DNA of 64,000 nt. Origin: Bacillus paralicheniformis (GTDB lineage: Bacteria; Bacillota; Bacilli; Bacillales; Bacillaceae). The notes below the pieces were generated by a model that was not told the DNA's origin, did no database searches, and worked only from the letters and a program-made list of their open reading frames with translations. How positions within the stretch are numbered: position 1 is the first letter of the stretch; each line of letters begins with the position of its first letter. Shown in pieces: positions 1 through 8,069 of this stretch. The stretch covers positions 513,791-577,790 of the forward strand of contig NZ_LBMN02000004.1 of assembly GCF_001042485.2 (NCBI RefSeq), written 5' to 3'. A program made the translations under genes and the position numbers.

Positions 1-309
1 CCAATGACGCTGTCGCTTGGCAGGTTCTTGCCTGAAAAATACAAACCGAGCTATTATGCGGCTGCATCCTATTCCTGTCATACGCATAACGGACTTTTCC
101 CGCACGTGAATCCGGGCGAGCTGTTTGTTTTCCTCGGGATTGCCGCAGGAATTACGACGCTGGGGCATGAAACGACAGAGCTCGCTCTCCGCTATCTTCT
201 GGTCGGGATTGTGACAAACTTTCTCAGGGGCTGGGTAACGGATATGACAACGGCTTATGTCGCGAAACAGCAGGGCATTGCCTTAAAAGATTCGATTGAT
301 CTTAAATAA
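1..309 (+). CDS. srlA: Sorbitol/glucitol PTS EIIC component, C-terminal part (cut by window edge)
   Basis: Membrane channel subunit of the glucitol/sorbitol phosphotransferase system, which takes up sorbitol and releases sorbitol-6-phosphate. Only the last ~102 residues are present. The frame is open to base 1, so the start lies outside the window. What is seen resembles the C-terminal part of SrlA: hydrophobic stretches around [15 protein letters not shown] and a [11 protein letters not shown] segment. It is followed after 16 bases by srlE, in the order known for srl/gut operons (EIIC, EIIBC, EIIA, dehydrogenase). The call rests on family resemblance plus the unambiguous srlE-srlB-srlD context. 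Confidence 0.88.
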   Translation, partial: PMTLSLGRFLPEKYKPSYYAAASYSCHTHNGLFPHVNPGELFVFLGIAAGITTLGHETTELALRYLLVGIVTNFLRGWVTDMTTAYVAKQQGIALKDSIDLK

Positions 310-325
310 GAAAGGCGGTTTACAG

Positions 326-1333
326 ATGAGTTCCTATCGTTCGGTTGAAGTTTTAAAAGGGCCGGGAGGGTTTGGCGGGCCTCTGGTGATCACGCCTGAT
401 GAAGAGAGAAATAAAATCGTGTACGTCACCGGCGGAAACAAACCCGATTTTGCGGATCATTTAGCTGAGCTGACGGGGTGCACACTGGTCGACGGCTTTA
501 AAACGACAGTACCCGAAAGCGAAATGGCCGCTGTGATCATCGACTGCGGAGGGACGCTGCGCTGCGGACTTTATCCGCAAAAGCGAATTCCGACGATCAA
601 TGTGATGACGACCGGGAAAAGCGGGCCGCTTGCCGCCCATATTACAGAAGATATATATGTTTCCGGAGTAAAAAAAGAGAATATTAAACTGCTGGGAGCT
701 GTGGAGGAGCCTGAACAGTCTAATATTCCAGAAGAAAAACAAATGCAAAATAAACAAAACCATTATAGCACAGAGAAAAAAATTAGTGAACAGCAGTCGC
801 CGAAAGGGATGATGGCGACAATCGGGATGGCCATGGGATCGGTCGTCAGCACGTTTTATCAAGCGGGACGGGAAGCAATTGAAACCGTTATCAAAACAAT
901 TCTTCCGTTCATGGCTTTTGTGGCTCTGTTGATCGGCATCATTAAAGAGTCAGGCATCGGAGACATTTTTGCCAAATATTTATCACCATTTGCAGGGTCA
1001 CTGCCCGGATTGCTATTAATCTCGCTTGTTTGTTCATTTCCGCTGCTTTCCCCGTTTCTTGGACCTGGGGCGGTGATTGCACAAGTTGTCGGTTCGCTGA
1101 TCGGCGTCGAGATCGGCAAAGGAAACATTCCGCCGAATTTGGCGCTGCCGGCGTTATTTGCGATCAATTCGCAAGCAGCTGCCGACTTTGTTCCGGTCGG
1201 CCTGGGTCTTGCGGAAGCGGAAGTCGAAACGGTTGAAGTCGGGGTGCCGTCGGTACTGTATTCGCGTTTTTTGACGGGGGCGCCAACCGTTTTCATTGCT
1301 TGGCTGGCCAGCTTTGGCATGTATGACAGCTGA
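326..1333 (+). CDS. srlE: Sorbitol/glucitol PTS EIIBC component
   Basis: 335-residue phosphotransferase subunit carrying the cytoplasmic EIIB domain and a membrane EIIC2 domain. The N-terminal half holds the IIB signature [13 protein letters not shown] (Cys74, Cys79); a cysteine there is the expected phosphoryl acceptor in this family. A charged, lower-complexity linker (about residues 130-160) leads to a membrane half with hydrophobic segments and the motif [13 protein letters not shown] start at ATG 326, preceded by AAAGGCGG at 311; an upstream in-frame start at 296 overlaps srlA and lacks a ribosome site. Phosphate should flow from SrlB to this protein and then to sorbitol entering through SrlA/SrlE. 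Confidence 0.93.
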   Translation: MSSYRSVEVLKGPGGFGGPLVITPDEERNKIVYVTGGNKPDFADHLAELTGCTLVDGFKTTVPESEMAAVIIDCGGTLRCGLYPQKRIPTINVMTTGKSGPLAAHITEDIYVSGVKKENIKLLGAVEEPEQSNIPEEKQMQNKQNHYSTEKKISEQQSPKGMMATIGMAMGSVVSTFYQAGREAIETVIKTILPFMAFVALLIGIIKESGIGDIFAKYLSPFAGSLPGLLLISLVCSFPLLSPFLGPGAVIAQVVGSLIGVEIGKGNIPPNLALPALFAINSQAAADFVPVGLGLAEAEVETVEVGVPSVLYSRFLTGAPTVFIAWLASFGMYDS

Positions 1334-1356
1334 GGTTTTCTTAAGGAGGGAGAATT

Positions 1357-1728
1357 ATGGTCATGCTGTATGAAACAAAAATAAACAGAATCGGAGCTCA
1401 AGCAACAGCATTTTCAGATGAAAAGATGCTTATATTATTCGGCGAAGGTGCTCCGGATGAATTGAAAGATTATTGTTTATCAATTGATATAAAGCCTGTA
1501 GAAGGCGACTTTAATGAAGGCGATGAGCTCATACTGGGCGGCGAGTCATACAAAATCACAGCCGTTGGCGGCGCCGTTCGGCAGAACCTGGCGAATCTCG
1601 GGCATATTACGCTGAAATTTGACGGATCAGCTTCGGCCGAGCTGCCGGGAACGCTGTACCTTGAACGAAAAGAACAACTGCCGGAGGTTTCAGCAGGAGA
1701 CTGTATTCAAGTTAAAAGATTCTCATAA
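1357..1728 (+). CDS. srlB: Sorbitol/glucitol PTS EIIA component
   Basis: 123-residue soluble phosphocarrier of the glucitol PTS, normally taking phosphate from HPr to SrlE. Start ATG 1357 has a strong AAGGAGG (1343-1349) seven bases upstream. The EIIA-Gut family shape is clear: N-terminal KINRIGAQA, central ITAVGGAVRQNLANLGHITLKFDG and full length. As I recall the enterobacterial family member, the active-site histidine sits just after the EYC motif; here that stretch reads DYCLSIDIKP with no histidine. The only histidine in the protein is in LGHITLKF. Either the phosphorylation site is this other conserved histidine or the protein is unusual. Confidence 0.92.
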   Translation: MVMLYETKINRIGAQATAFSDEKMLILFGEGAPDELKDYCLSIDIKPVEGDFNEGDELILGGESYKITAVGGAVRQNLANLGHITLKFDGSASAELPGTLYLERKEQLPEVSAGDCIQVKRFS

Positions 1729-1742
1729 GGAGCGGGTGCAAT

Positions 1743-2528
1743 ATGGAGATAAATAAAGGAAAAGTGGCATTGATATGCGGCGGCGGCCAAAGTCTCGGAG
1801 AAGCGCTGTCCTACCGCATGGCAGAGGCGGGATATGACATCGCGGTCGCAGACATCAACGGCGAGAACGCCGAAAGGACGGCTGAACATGCAGCCGGTCA
1901 ATACGGGGTCAAATCGCTGTGGATTCAAGCGGATTTTACAAAGGAAGCCGATGTGGAAAAAATGATCGGCAGGGTCACGGAGAAATTCAATAAAATCGAT
2001 GTGATGGTGTACAGTGCGGGAATCGCCAAAAGCAATAAGATCACAGATTTTGAGCTTGAAGACTGGGAACGGACCATCGAAGTCAATTTGACCGGGTATT
2101 TTCTTTGCGCGAGGGAAACGTCAAAGGTCATGATTGAGCAGGGAAGCGGGTCAATCATTCAAATCAACTCCAAATCGGGAAAAGTCGGCAGCAAACATAA
2201 TACAGCTTATTCAGCTTCCAAATTTGGAGGCGTCGGTCTCACTCAAAGCCTTGCGCTTGATCTTGCCGAACACAACATTCGCGTGAACAGCATTATGCCG
2301 GGGAATTTGTTAAAATCGACGATGTTCCAAAGCTTGATCCCGCAATACGCGAAAAAGCTCGGCATTCCAGAGAGCGAAGTAGAGCGCGTGTACACCGAAA
2401 AAGTGCCGCTCGGACGGGGCTGTACGTATGATGACATCGCCAATGCCATCCTATTTTACGCTTCTGACCAGGCATCCTATATGACGGGTCAATCGATCAA
2501 TGTAACCGGAGGGCAGGTCATGCATTAA
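1743..2528 (+). CDS. srlD: Sorbitol-6-phosphate 2-dehydrogenase (SDR family)
   Basis: 261-residue short-chain dehydrogenase expected to oxidise sorbitol-6-phosphate from the PTS to fructose-6-phosphate using NAD. Visible features are a glycine-rich nucleotide-binding segment (GGGQSLGEA, residues 13-21), the NAG-like SAG at about 91-93, the catalytic Y156-S-A-S-K160 and a C-terminal TGQSINVTGG. Start ATG 1743 follows AAGGAGCGGG. It sits 14 bases after srlB, so co-transcription is likely. Substrate is assigned from the operon, since SDR sequence alone does not fix it. Confidence 0.92.
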   Translation: MEINKGKVALICGGGQSLGEALSYRMAEAGYDIAVADINGENAERTAEHAAGQYGVKSLWIQADFTKEADVEKMIGRVTEKFNKIDVMVYSAGIAKSNKITDFELEDWERTIEVNLTGYFLCARETSKVMIEQGSGSIIQINSKSGKVGSKHNTAYSASKFGGVGLTQSLALDLAEHNIRVNSIMPGNLLKSTMFQSLIPQYAKKLGIPESEVERVYTEKVPLGRGCTYDDIANAILFYASDQASYMTGQSINVTGGQVMH

Positions 2529-2545
2529 AATACGAGGGGGAAGCG

Positions 2546-3214
2546 ATGATGAACATGCTGATTGATTCAGCGCATATACCGGAGATTGAAAGATTGCTGG
2601 ATTTATTTCCCGCTGGCGGCGTCACGACAAACCCGGCGCTGATTGCAAGGGAAAAGCAGCCCTTTAAACAGCAGATTCAAGATATTCGGCGGCTCCTTCC
2701 CGAGCATCTGCCTCTCCATGCCCAAGTGATCGCCGACCATTGGCGGGATATGGCCGATCAGGCGAAGGCGCTCTATAACTGGCTTGATGGAAACGTGTCG
2801 GTGAAAATTCCGGTGACGGCTCAAGGACTTTACGCGATCAGAGAGCTCGCGGCTGAAAATATCCAGACCACAGGGACAACGGTTTATACCGCTGCACAGG
2901 CTGTTTTGGCCGCAAAAGCCGGCGCCTCCTATGTCGCGCCGTATGTCAATCGTATTGATCAAGAGTATGGTAATGGGGCGGGCGTTGTCAAAACGATTGT
3001 CGGCTTATTTAACACATACCGTTTAAATTGCAAAGTGCTTGCGGCAAGCTTTAAACATAACCGTCAAATTCTTGCCGTCATGGAAGCGGGGAGCCATGAG
3101 GCGACAATCAGCCCTGAGCTTTTAAGCCATTTGGCTGATCATCCGGCTGCAGACCGCGATATCCATGCGTTTCGTGAAATTTGGCACTCTCAATATGGAA
3201 CATTTTCATTTTAG
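2546..3214 (+). CDS. Fructose-6-phosphate aldolase / transaldolase-like protein
   Basis: 222-residue protein of the small transaldolase (FSA/TalC) family. The N-terminal pattern DSAHIPEIERL...GVTTNPALIA and the Schiff-base lysine in NVSVKIPVT (Lys87) are present, as are GTTVYTAAQA and a C-terminal DRDIHAFREIW. Such enzymes cleave or form fructose-6-phosphate from dihydroxyacetone and glyceraldehyde-3-phosphate, or act as transaldolases. As last gene of the sorbitol operon, 17 bases after srlD, it would act on the fructose-6-phosphate that SrlD makes; this is inference. Start ATG 2546 has GAGGGGGAAG upstream. A terminator follows directly. Confidence 0.85.
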   Translation: MMNMLIDSAHIPEIERLLDLFPAGGVTTNPALIAREKQPFKQQIQDIRRLLPEHLPLHAQVIADHWRDMADQAKALYNWLDGNVSVKIPVTAQGLYAIRELAAENIQTTGTTVYTAAQAVLAAKAGASYVAPYVNRIDQEYGNGAGVVKTIVGLFNTYRLNCKVLAASFKHNRQILAVMEAGSHEATISPELLSHLADHPAADRDIHAFREIWHSQYGTFSF

Positions 3215-3220
3215 CATGCG

Positions 3221-3257
3221 AGCCTGAGGACCGGGAAACCGGCCTCAGGCTTTATTT
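3221..3257 (+). terminator. Rho-independent terminator of the sorbitol operon
   Basis: Stem AGCCTGAGG / CCTCAGGCT with an inner CCGG pairing around GAAA, followed by TTATTTTT. It lies 7 bases after the aldolase stop and closes the srl operon. Confidence 0.9.
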
Positions 3258-3259
3258 TT

Positions 3260-3360
3260 GCTTATCATTACTTATGTGTTCTTGATTTGTTCTGTGTAAT
3301 CGCTTATCATTACTTATGTGTTCTTGATTTCTTCTGCGCAATCGCTTATAATCACTTATA
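3260..3360 (+). repeat. Tandem 42-bp promoter/operator repeat (2.4 copies)
   Basis: Two head-to-tail 42-bp units (3260-3301 and 3302-3343), differing at only a few positions, are followed by a partial third unit starting GCTTATAATCACTTATA. Each unit begins with GCTTATNATNACTTAT and contains TTCTTGATTT. The array lies directly upstream of the DeoR-family gene and carries its likely promoters. The repeated CTTATCATTACTTAT word is a reasonable candidate for a regulator-binding site, at four-helical-turn spacing. Confidence 0.9.
3324..3352 (+). promoter_or_regulatory. Likely sigma-A promoter of the DeoR-family gene
   Basis: TTGATT (3324-3329), 17-base spacer, TATAAT (3347-3352). The preceding repeat unit gives a second, weaker copy, TTGATT (3282-3287) - 17 - TATCAT (3305-3310), so the tandem duplication has doubled the promoter. 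Confidence 0.65.
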
Positions 3361-3398
3361 AATAATGAATTTTACTTGTGTAAAGAAGGAATGATCGA

Positions 3399-4169
3399 GT
3401 GTATCAAGAGGAAAGGTTAATTTCCATCATTGACTATTTAAAAGAGCATAAACGGATTTCCGTTGAACAAATATGTTCTTTATTCGGAGTTTCAAGAGAT
3501 ACGGCAAGGCGGGATCTGGTCAAATTGCAGGAGCAAGGCGCTATTATCAGAACAAGGGGAGGGGCGATTCTGCCTACCGTTCATGATGAGGTCAAAGACT
3601 ATTCTGGCAGGCTGGGCATGGTTTCCGAAGAGAAAAGCATGATCGGAAAAGCAGCCGCTTCTTTAATCAGAGAAGGCGACCGTATGATTTTGGACGCTTC
3701 CACGACAGTCCAATCATGCGCCGAGCATTTGCCGGATGTCAATTGCACGATCATCACCAATTCGATTAACCTTGCGGAGGTTCTTTCCTCAAGAAAAGGT
3801 GCTGATATCCACCTGCTTGGAGGTAAGCTTCAAAAAGAGCATCGCTTTTTGTACGGCGCCTCCGTCATTGAAAAGCTGTCATGCTATCATGTTGATAAAG
3901 CGCTGATCGGCGTGGTGGGGATTTCCGAACACGGGCTTACAATCGCCCATGAGGAGGATGGAATGGTGAAACGGAAAATTATTTCTCAAGCGAAACAAGT
4001 CATAGCGCTTGCCGACCATTCGAAAATCGGGAGAACGGATTTTTACCGGTATGCTGAACTCAGTGACATCGACCTTCTCATTACAGACCGGCTGCCGCCG
4101 AAACCGTTTCAGAAACTGCTTGATGAACATGATGTCGAGCTGCTCGTGGCTGAACATCACGATACTTAA
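3399..4169 (+). CDS. DeoR-family transcriptional regulator, probable sorbitol/sugar-operon repressor
   Basis: 256-residue regulator with an N-terminal winged helix (about residues 4-58, SVEQICSLFGVSRDTARRDL) and a C-terminal DeoRC sugar-phosphate sensing domain (DASTTVQSCAEHL, LGGKLQ, KALIGVVGIS...GLT). DeoR proteins typically repress sugar operons and are released by a phosphosugar. Start is GTG 3399 with AGAAGGA eight bases upstream. Its place between the sorbitol genes and a HAD phosphatase suggests control of one or both. The duplicated motif array just upstream suggests autoregulation. The exact target is not shown by the sequence. Confidence 0.88.
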   Translation: MYQEERLISIIDYLKEHKRISVEQICSLFGVSRDTARRDLVKLQEQGAIIRTRGGAILPTVHDEVKDYSGRLGMVSEEKSMIGKAAASLIREGDRMILDASTTVQSCAEHLPDVNCTIITNSINLAEVLSSRKGADIHLLGGKLQKEHRFLYGASVIEKLSCYHVDKALIGVVGISEHGLTIAHEEDGMVKRKIISQAKQVIALADHSKIGRTDFYRYAELSDIDLLITDRLPPKPFQKLLDEHDVELLVAEHHDT

Positions 4170-4184
4170 GGGGGAAAACAGCAG

Positions 4185-5063
4185 ATGAAAATGATTGCGG
4201 TCGATTTAGACGGGACGTTGTTAAACAGTGAAAGCAAGATTTCAAAAGAAAACATCGATGCGATTAAAAAAGCGCGGGAACACGGGATTGAAGTAGTAGT
4301 TGCCACGGGGAGAGCATCCTTCGATGTTCAAACGATTTTTGAGCCGACAGGTATTAAAACATGGATTATCAGTGCCAACGGAGCGGTGATTCATGATCCT
4401 GAAGGGCGCCTTTACCACTCGGTGCCGCTTGACCGGAAACGGGCGGAAGGAATTCTTCAATGGCTTGAAGAAAAGAATTACTATTATGAGGTATTCAGCG
4501 ATGAAGCGATCTTCACGCCGCAAAACGGCCGCGAGCTGCTTGACATTGAGCTGGACCGCTTGAAAAGCGCAAATCCCGGGGCCGATCTTTCAAGGCTGGA
4601 ACTCGCGGCTGAACAGCAGCTCAGCCAAAACGGATATGCGTACATCAGCTCCTATACCGACCTGTTTTTAGCGGGAAAAGATGTCAATGTATATAACATA
4701 TTAGCTTTTTCTTTTCATAAAGAAAAACTGGAAACAGGCTGGCAGCGATTTAAAGATGCGCAAGATATTACGCTTGTCACTTCAGCCGAGCATAACTTTG
4801 AAATTGAGCATCTTCAGGCGTCAAAAGGGCTGGCGTTGGAAAAGCTTTCACGCAAGCTCGGCATTACCCTTCAGGAAACAGCTGCCGTCGGAGACAGCCT
4901 CAATGATTTTTCGATGCTGAAGATCGCGGGGAAAAGCTTTGCCATGGGCAATGCGCGCGGAGACATTAAAGAGATGGCTGATGAGGTGACGCTCACTAAT
5001 GATGAAAATGGCGTTGCTCACATCCTGCATCAGCTGATTGAACAGCAAGTCAAACCGGTTTAA
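4185..5063 (+). CDS. HAD superfamily Cof-type sugar-phosphate phosphatase
   Basis: 292-residue Cof/IIB-type HAD hydrolase. Motif I is VDLDGT (nucleophile Asp7, acid Asp9), motif II lies near VVVATGRAS, and motif IV is GDSLNDFSM around residue 230. Such enzymes dephosphorylate sugar phosphates or flavin/PLP-type metabolites; the substrate cannot be read from sequence. It starts 15 bases after the DeoR gene behind AAGGGGGAAAA, so the two probably form an operon. It is a clear paralogue of the HAD protein at 35912-36772, sharing the DLDGTLLN-ES-IS opening and the DEVT/STFITKSNDENGVA-type ending. Confidence 0.88.
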   Translation: MKMIAVDLDGTLLNSESKISKENIDAIKKAREHGIEVVVATGRASFDVQTIFEPTGIKTWIISANGAVIHDPEGRLYHSVPLDRKRAEGILQWLEEKNYYYEVFSDEAIFTPQNGRELLDIELDRLKSANPGADLSRLELAAEQQLSQNGYAYISSYTDLFLAGKDVNVYNILAFSFHKEKLETGWQRFKDAQDITLVTSAEHNFEIEHLQASKGLALEKLSRKLGITLQETAAVGDSLNDFSMLKIAGKSFAMGNARGDIKEMADEVTLTNDENGVAHILHQLIEQQVKPV

Positions 5064-5065
5064 TT

Positions 5066-5155
5066 CGTACATCCTTTCAAATCGGCGTGATGCCGGTACA
5101 CGGCAGCGTAACGATTGAAGGAGTGCGGTTAAGCAGCGGATGTTATTGGTCCGCG
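5066..5155 (+). other. Non-coding or decayed stretch after the HAD gene
   Basis: A short open frame runs through here without a ribosome site and reads into the terminator; part of it is MPVHGSVTIEGVRLSSG. It could be a decayed gene end or chance. I cannot assign a family. Beyond the terminator, 5186-5374 is AT-rich and contains a broken short frame (ISLNPRI-stop-KKILELIEKE) directly ahead of the TPR gene. Confidence 0.3.
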
Positions 5156-5186
5156 GGCCGCCGACATTGTCGGCGGCCTTTATTTA
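5156..5186 (+). terminator. Rho-independent terminator
   Basis: Perfect 10-bp stem GGCCGCCGAC / GTCGGCGGCC with an ATT loop, followed by TTTATTTATTTT. Ends the deoR-HAD transcript. Confidence 0.88.
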
Positions 5187-5374
5187 TTTTAACGCTGACT
5201 CGTGAACTATGAGGTATATTTTCGTTACTTTTTATTCATTGTTTGATATGGTGATGTTTGTTACTATTTAACTATTATTTCAAATTCCAAGAATGGAAGG
5301 TGACTTTATCATTAGTTTAAATCCTCGAATTTAGAAAAAGATACTAGAACTCATTGAAAAAGAGTAAATAACAG

Positions 5375-6373
5375 GTGATCGATTTGGATAATCAAATGAG
5401 CATAATGTATGAGAAAGCAGAGCAGCTTTCAAAGTGGGGGAAAACAAAGGAAGCCTTGAAGGAAGCAGAGCAGTTTTTATCCAATTACCCCGACTCACAC
5501 GAAGGCTATCAATTGCTTTCAAATATATATTTTAATGCGAAAGAATATGAAAAAGCGGTACAGTTTGCAAAAGAGGCTTTAAATTTAGATCCGATGAACT
5601 TTGAAGTTTTGGCTGTCTTGACTCTTGCATACTATGAATTGGGAATGTACGAAGAGCATGAGGAAATAAATGAATTAATGATTTCTGAGTACCCTGATTA
5701 TCACTACACTTATGCAATGCACGCTCAATTTCTTTTCCATGATAAAAATGAGTATGAAAAATCGCGTTTTTATATAGAAAAGGCAGTGGAATTAGAACCT
5801 GACGATCCATTTTCTCTTGTCGTATACAGTGAAATTTTGGCGGTATTTTTTGAGGATGGATTATCAAGGGCGTGTTCAGACAGAGCGCTTGCCCAAAATG
5901 CCGATGATGCCATGATCACGGGAATGGCCGCTTCTGCGGCGCATAGAAGAGGAGATTATGCACAAGCCTTGACTTTAAACAAAACAGCTCTACAAATCAA
6001 TCCGAACAATCCAGGGATTGTACCCAATTTAGCGTTATACAACATGTGTAATTTTTGGTTTATGAAATACCCGTTGAAAGTCAGGCGCTTCCATGAGAAG
6101 CTGCGTGTTAAAAAACCGGTGTTGTTTTGGCCGCTTCTAGTCATTGTGACATTGGTCTTCAAGTGGCTGATGATTCCATACCTGTTTCTCGTCTACAGTA
6201 CACCTTATATGATGAACGGGCTGGCGGGAGCCCTCATGCAGCGAAAATTGCCCGAACAGATGCGAGGTAGTTCGGTCCTCACATTTTTGGGGTACACACC
6301 GATTTGGATCCTTTTTGTATTGCTGATCATTGTGATAGGGATCATATCATTCTTATACAGATTGATATTTTAA
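5375..6373 (+). CDS. TPR-repeat protein with C-terminal membrane segments
   Basis: 332-residue protein of unknown function. About residues 5-200 form tetratricopeptide repeats (ALKEAEQFLSNYPDSHEGYQLL, YEKAVQFAKEALNLDPMNFE, SRFYIEKAVELEPDDPFS, ALTLNKTALQINPNNPG). The C-terminal third has three hydrophobic segments (about 235-255, 258-275, 303-332), so the TPR domain should face the cytosol as a docking platform. The track start GTG 5375 has only a weak ribosome site; ATG 5396 is a possible alternative. First of four closely packed genes (gaps of 0-21, 11 and 50 bases) ending with an AAA ATPase and a DUF1963 protein, which suggests a common function. Confidence 0.72.
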   Translation: MIDLDNQMSIMYEKAEQLSKWGKTKEALKEAEQFLSNYPDSHEGYQLLSNIYFNAKEYEKAVQFAKEALNLDPMNFEVLAVLTLAYYELGMYEEHEEINELMISEYPDYHYTYAMHAQFLFHDKNEYEKSRFYIEKAVELEPDDPFSLVVYSEILAVFFEDGLSRACSDRALAQNADDAMITGMAASAAHRRGDYAQALTLNKTALQINPNNPGIVPNLALYNMCNFWFMKYPLKVRRFHEKLRVKKPVLFWPLLVIVTLVFKWLMIPYLFLVYSTPYMMNGLAGALMQRKLPEQMRGSSVLTFLGYTPIWILFVLLIIVIGIISFLYRLIF

Positions 6374-6394
6374 ATGAATGAAAGAGTGGAAATA

Positions 6395-7060
6395 ATGGAA
6401 ATACATAAAGATAAACCGGGAACTCTATTTTTTGTTTTTTTCGGACTGCTCAGTTTTGTCGGCACGATGTCTTTGTATGACCGATTTGGGAATCTTCAAA
6501 TGAAAATGCTGGCGGCTTCCGACAACTTGCTTTTTTGCTCTGATGTAAGCATATTTTACAGCCTGCTGCTGACCTTGATTTGTATACCTTACACCGTTAG
6601 AAAAGTGATAACTTCCAAAGGCTATCAGGGGCGCTTGCAGCTTCCTTTATCCTTGATTCTTCTAGTGGTAGGGCTGACGCTGCTATGCAATGCTTTTTTT
6701 CAATATCAAAATATCGGGAAAAACAGCATTGTCATGAGAGAAGGGCTAATTTCCAGCACCAAACATTACGATATGGAAGATGTCACTTCTGTCCATGCCT
6801 ATTATCAAAAAGGGTTAAAAGGCGCACTTTACCTGAAGTATGATCTGACGTTAAATGACGGAAAAAAAATCGATGCCGCCTTGTCCGACGAGTTTTACAA
6901 TAAAGCTGACGAACTTGATCAGCTCCTGCAGCGGAAAGGAATACATATTGAAAGAAGCGGAATCAAAAAGAAAGATCAGGCCCAGCTGGAAAAACATGCG
7001 GGTTCCAAGGCGAACTATAAAGTGATGAAAAGGATCTTAACCGGTACAAATCATAGATAG
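6395..7060 (+). CDS. Small membrane protein of the TPR/AAA cluster
   Basis: 221 residues from ATG 6395, preceded by GAGTGGA; an alternative start at 6374 directly abuts the TPR stop codon and would add seven residues. Three hydrophobic segments fill the first ~110 residues (TLFFVFFGLLSFVGTMSLY, IFYSLLLTLICIPY, LPLSLILLVVGLTLLCNAF). They are followed by a soluble part with alternating beta-like strands (NSIVMREGLISSTKHYDMEDVTSV...), reminiscent of a PH-like membrane protein domain, and a lysine-rich tail. I do not recognise a named family. Lies between the TPR membrane protein and the AAA ATPase and probably forms a membrane assembly with them. Confidence 0.68.
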   Translation: MEIHKDKPGTLFFVFFGLLSFVGTMSLYDRFGNLQMKMLAASDNLLFCSDVSIFYSLLLTLICIPYTVRKVITSKGYQGRLQLPLSLILLVVGLTLLCNAFFQYQNIGKNSIVMREGLISSTKHYDMEDVTSVHAYYQKGLKGALYLKYDLTLNDGKKIDAALSDEFYNKADELDQLLQRKGIHIERSGIKKKDQAQLEKHAGSKANYKVMKRILTGTNHR

Positions 7061-7071
7061 GAAGGATAAAT

Positions 7072-8019
7072 ATGAAGAGGGATGACACGGAAAAACGCGC
7101 AAAGGTGAAAGTCATTCAGTTTGATCAACATCAACATGCTTTAACCGAATTAGAACAACACTGTGAAACTTTTGCTGATGTCGGCGGATTAGAAGACATT
7201 AAAAAGAAAATCAACATGGACTTTATTTTGCCTTTGCAAAATCCTGAGTATTTTAAAGCGTTTGGAAAAGCGACGGGGGGAAGTCTTCTTCTGTTTGGCC
7301 CGCCGGGATGCGGAAAAACATTTATCGCGAAAGCGATTGCCGGCGAGATCAAAGCAAACTTTATACACTTGGAGCTTCAAGCGATATTGTCCATGTATGT
7401 TGGGCAGAGTGAACATAATCTGCATGATATTTTTGAAAAAGCGCGTGATAACAGTCCTTGCGTTCTTTTTATTGATGAGCTTGATTCGATCGGGGGGAAT
7501 CGGCAGGGAATGAGCCAGCATCATGACAGGGTGCTGGTCAATCAGTTGCTGATAGAATTAGATGGTTTAGGGTCGTTTAATGACGGTGTGTATGTGATCG
7601 GTGCAACGAATACACCGTGGTATTTAGATTCTGCCTTACGCCGTCCCGGCAGATTGAATAAGATGGTATTTATGCCGCCTCCATCTGAAGAAGAACGTGT
7701 CGACATTTTAAATTTAAAGCTGTCCGGCAAGCCGAATGATCAGATTGATGTACTGAAAATTGCCAAAAAGACTTGCCATTTTTCGGGGGCTGATTTAGAA
7801 CAATTGGTCAGCGATGCTTTAGATCAGGCGATCGAACGGTCGCTTCAGCAAGGAAAGCTGTCGCCTGTCCAACAGACAGATCTTGAAAGCAGCCTTCAAG
7901 GGAGAGTGCCTTCAACGCTTGAATGGTTTTCAACAGCGAAAAACTATGCCATGTTTAGTGATGCGAATAAAGAATATCAATCCGTTCTTGATTATATGAA
8001 GAGAAATAAGCTCAAATAG
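7072..8019 (+). CDS. AAA ATPase (Cdc48/FtsH-type ATPase domain, no protease domain)
   Basis: 315-residue stand-alone AAA module. Walker A is GPPGCGKT (residues 76-83), Walker B is VLFIDE (132-137), and the second region of homology with arginine fingers is [18 protein letters not shown] (about 178-196). The substrate-loop aromatic position reads MYVGQSE. An ATPase lid helix bundle follows ([21 protein letters not shown]). There is no zinc-metalloprotease or second ATPase domain and no membrane segment, so it should act as a cytosolic remodelling or unfolding ATPase for a partner. The TPR and membrane proteins upstream are likely recruiters. Ribosome site AGGAAGG precedes ATG 7072. Confidence 0.85.
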   Translation: MKRDDTEKRAKVKVIQFDQHQHALTELEQHCETFADVGGLEDIKKKINMDFILPLQNPEYFKAFGKATGGSLLLFGPPGCGKTFIAKAIAGEIKANFIHLELQAILSMYVGQSEHNLHDIFEKARDNSPCVLFIDELDSIGGNRQGMSQHHDRVLVNQLLIELDGLGSFNDGVYVIGATNTPWYLDSALRRPGRLNKMVFMPPPSEEERVDILNLKLSGKPNDQIDVLKIAKKTCHFSGADLEQLVSDALDQAIERSLQQGKLSPVQQTDLESSLQGRVPSTLEWFSTAKNYAMFSDANKEYQSVLDYMKRNKLK

Positions 8020-8069
8020 GTAACCTCCGCATTTTAAAGAGTCACCCGGTCAAAAGGAGAATGATAAGT

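Noticed and set aside
859..1401. 180-residue open frame antisense to srlE
   Set aside because: It is the shadow of a well-supported PTS gene, has no ribosome site and no recognisable protein family.
3260..3360. CRISPR-like array
   Set aside because: The units are directly adjacent 42-bp repeats without spacers and contain promoter elements.
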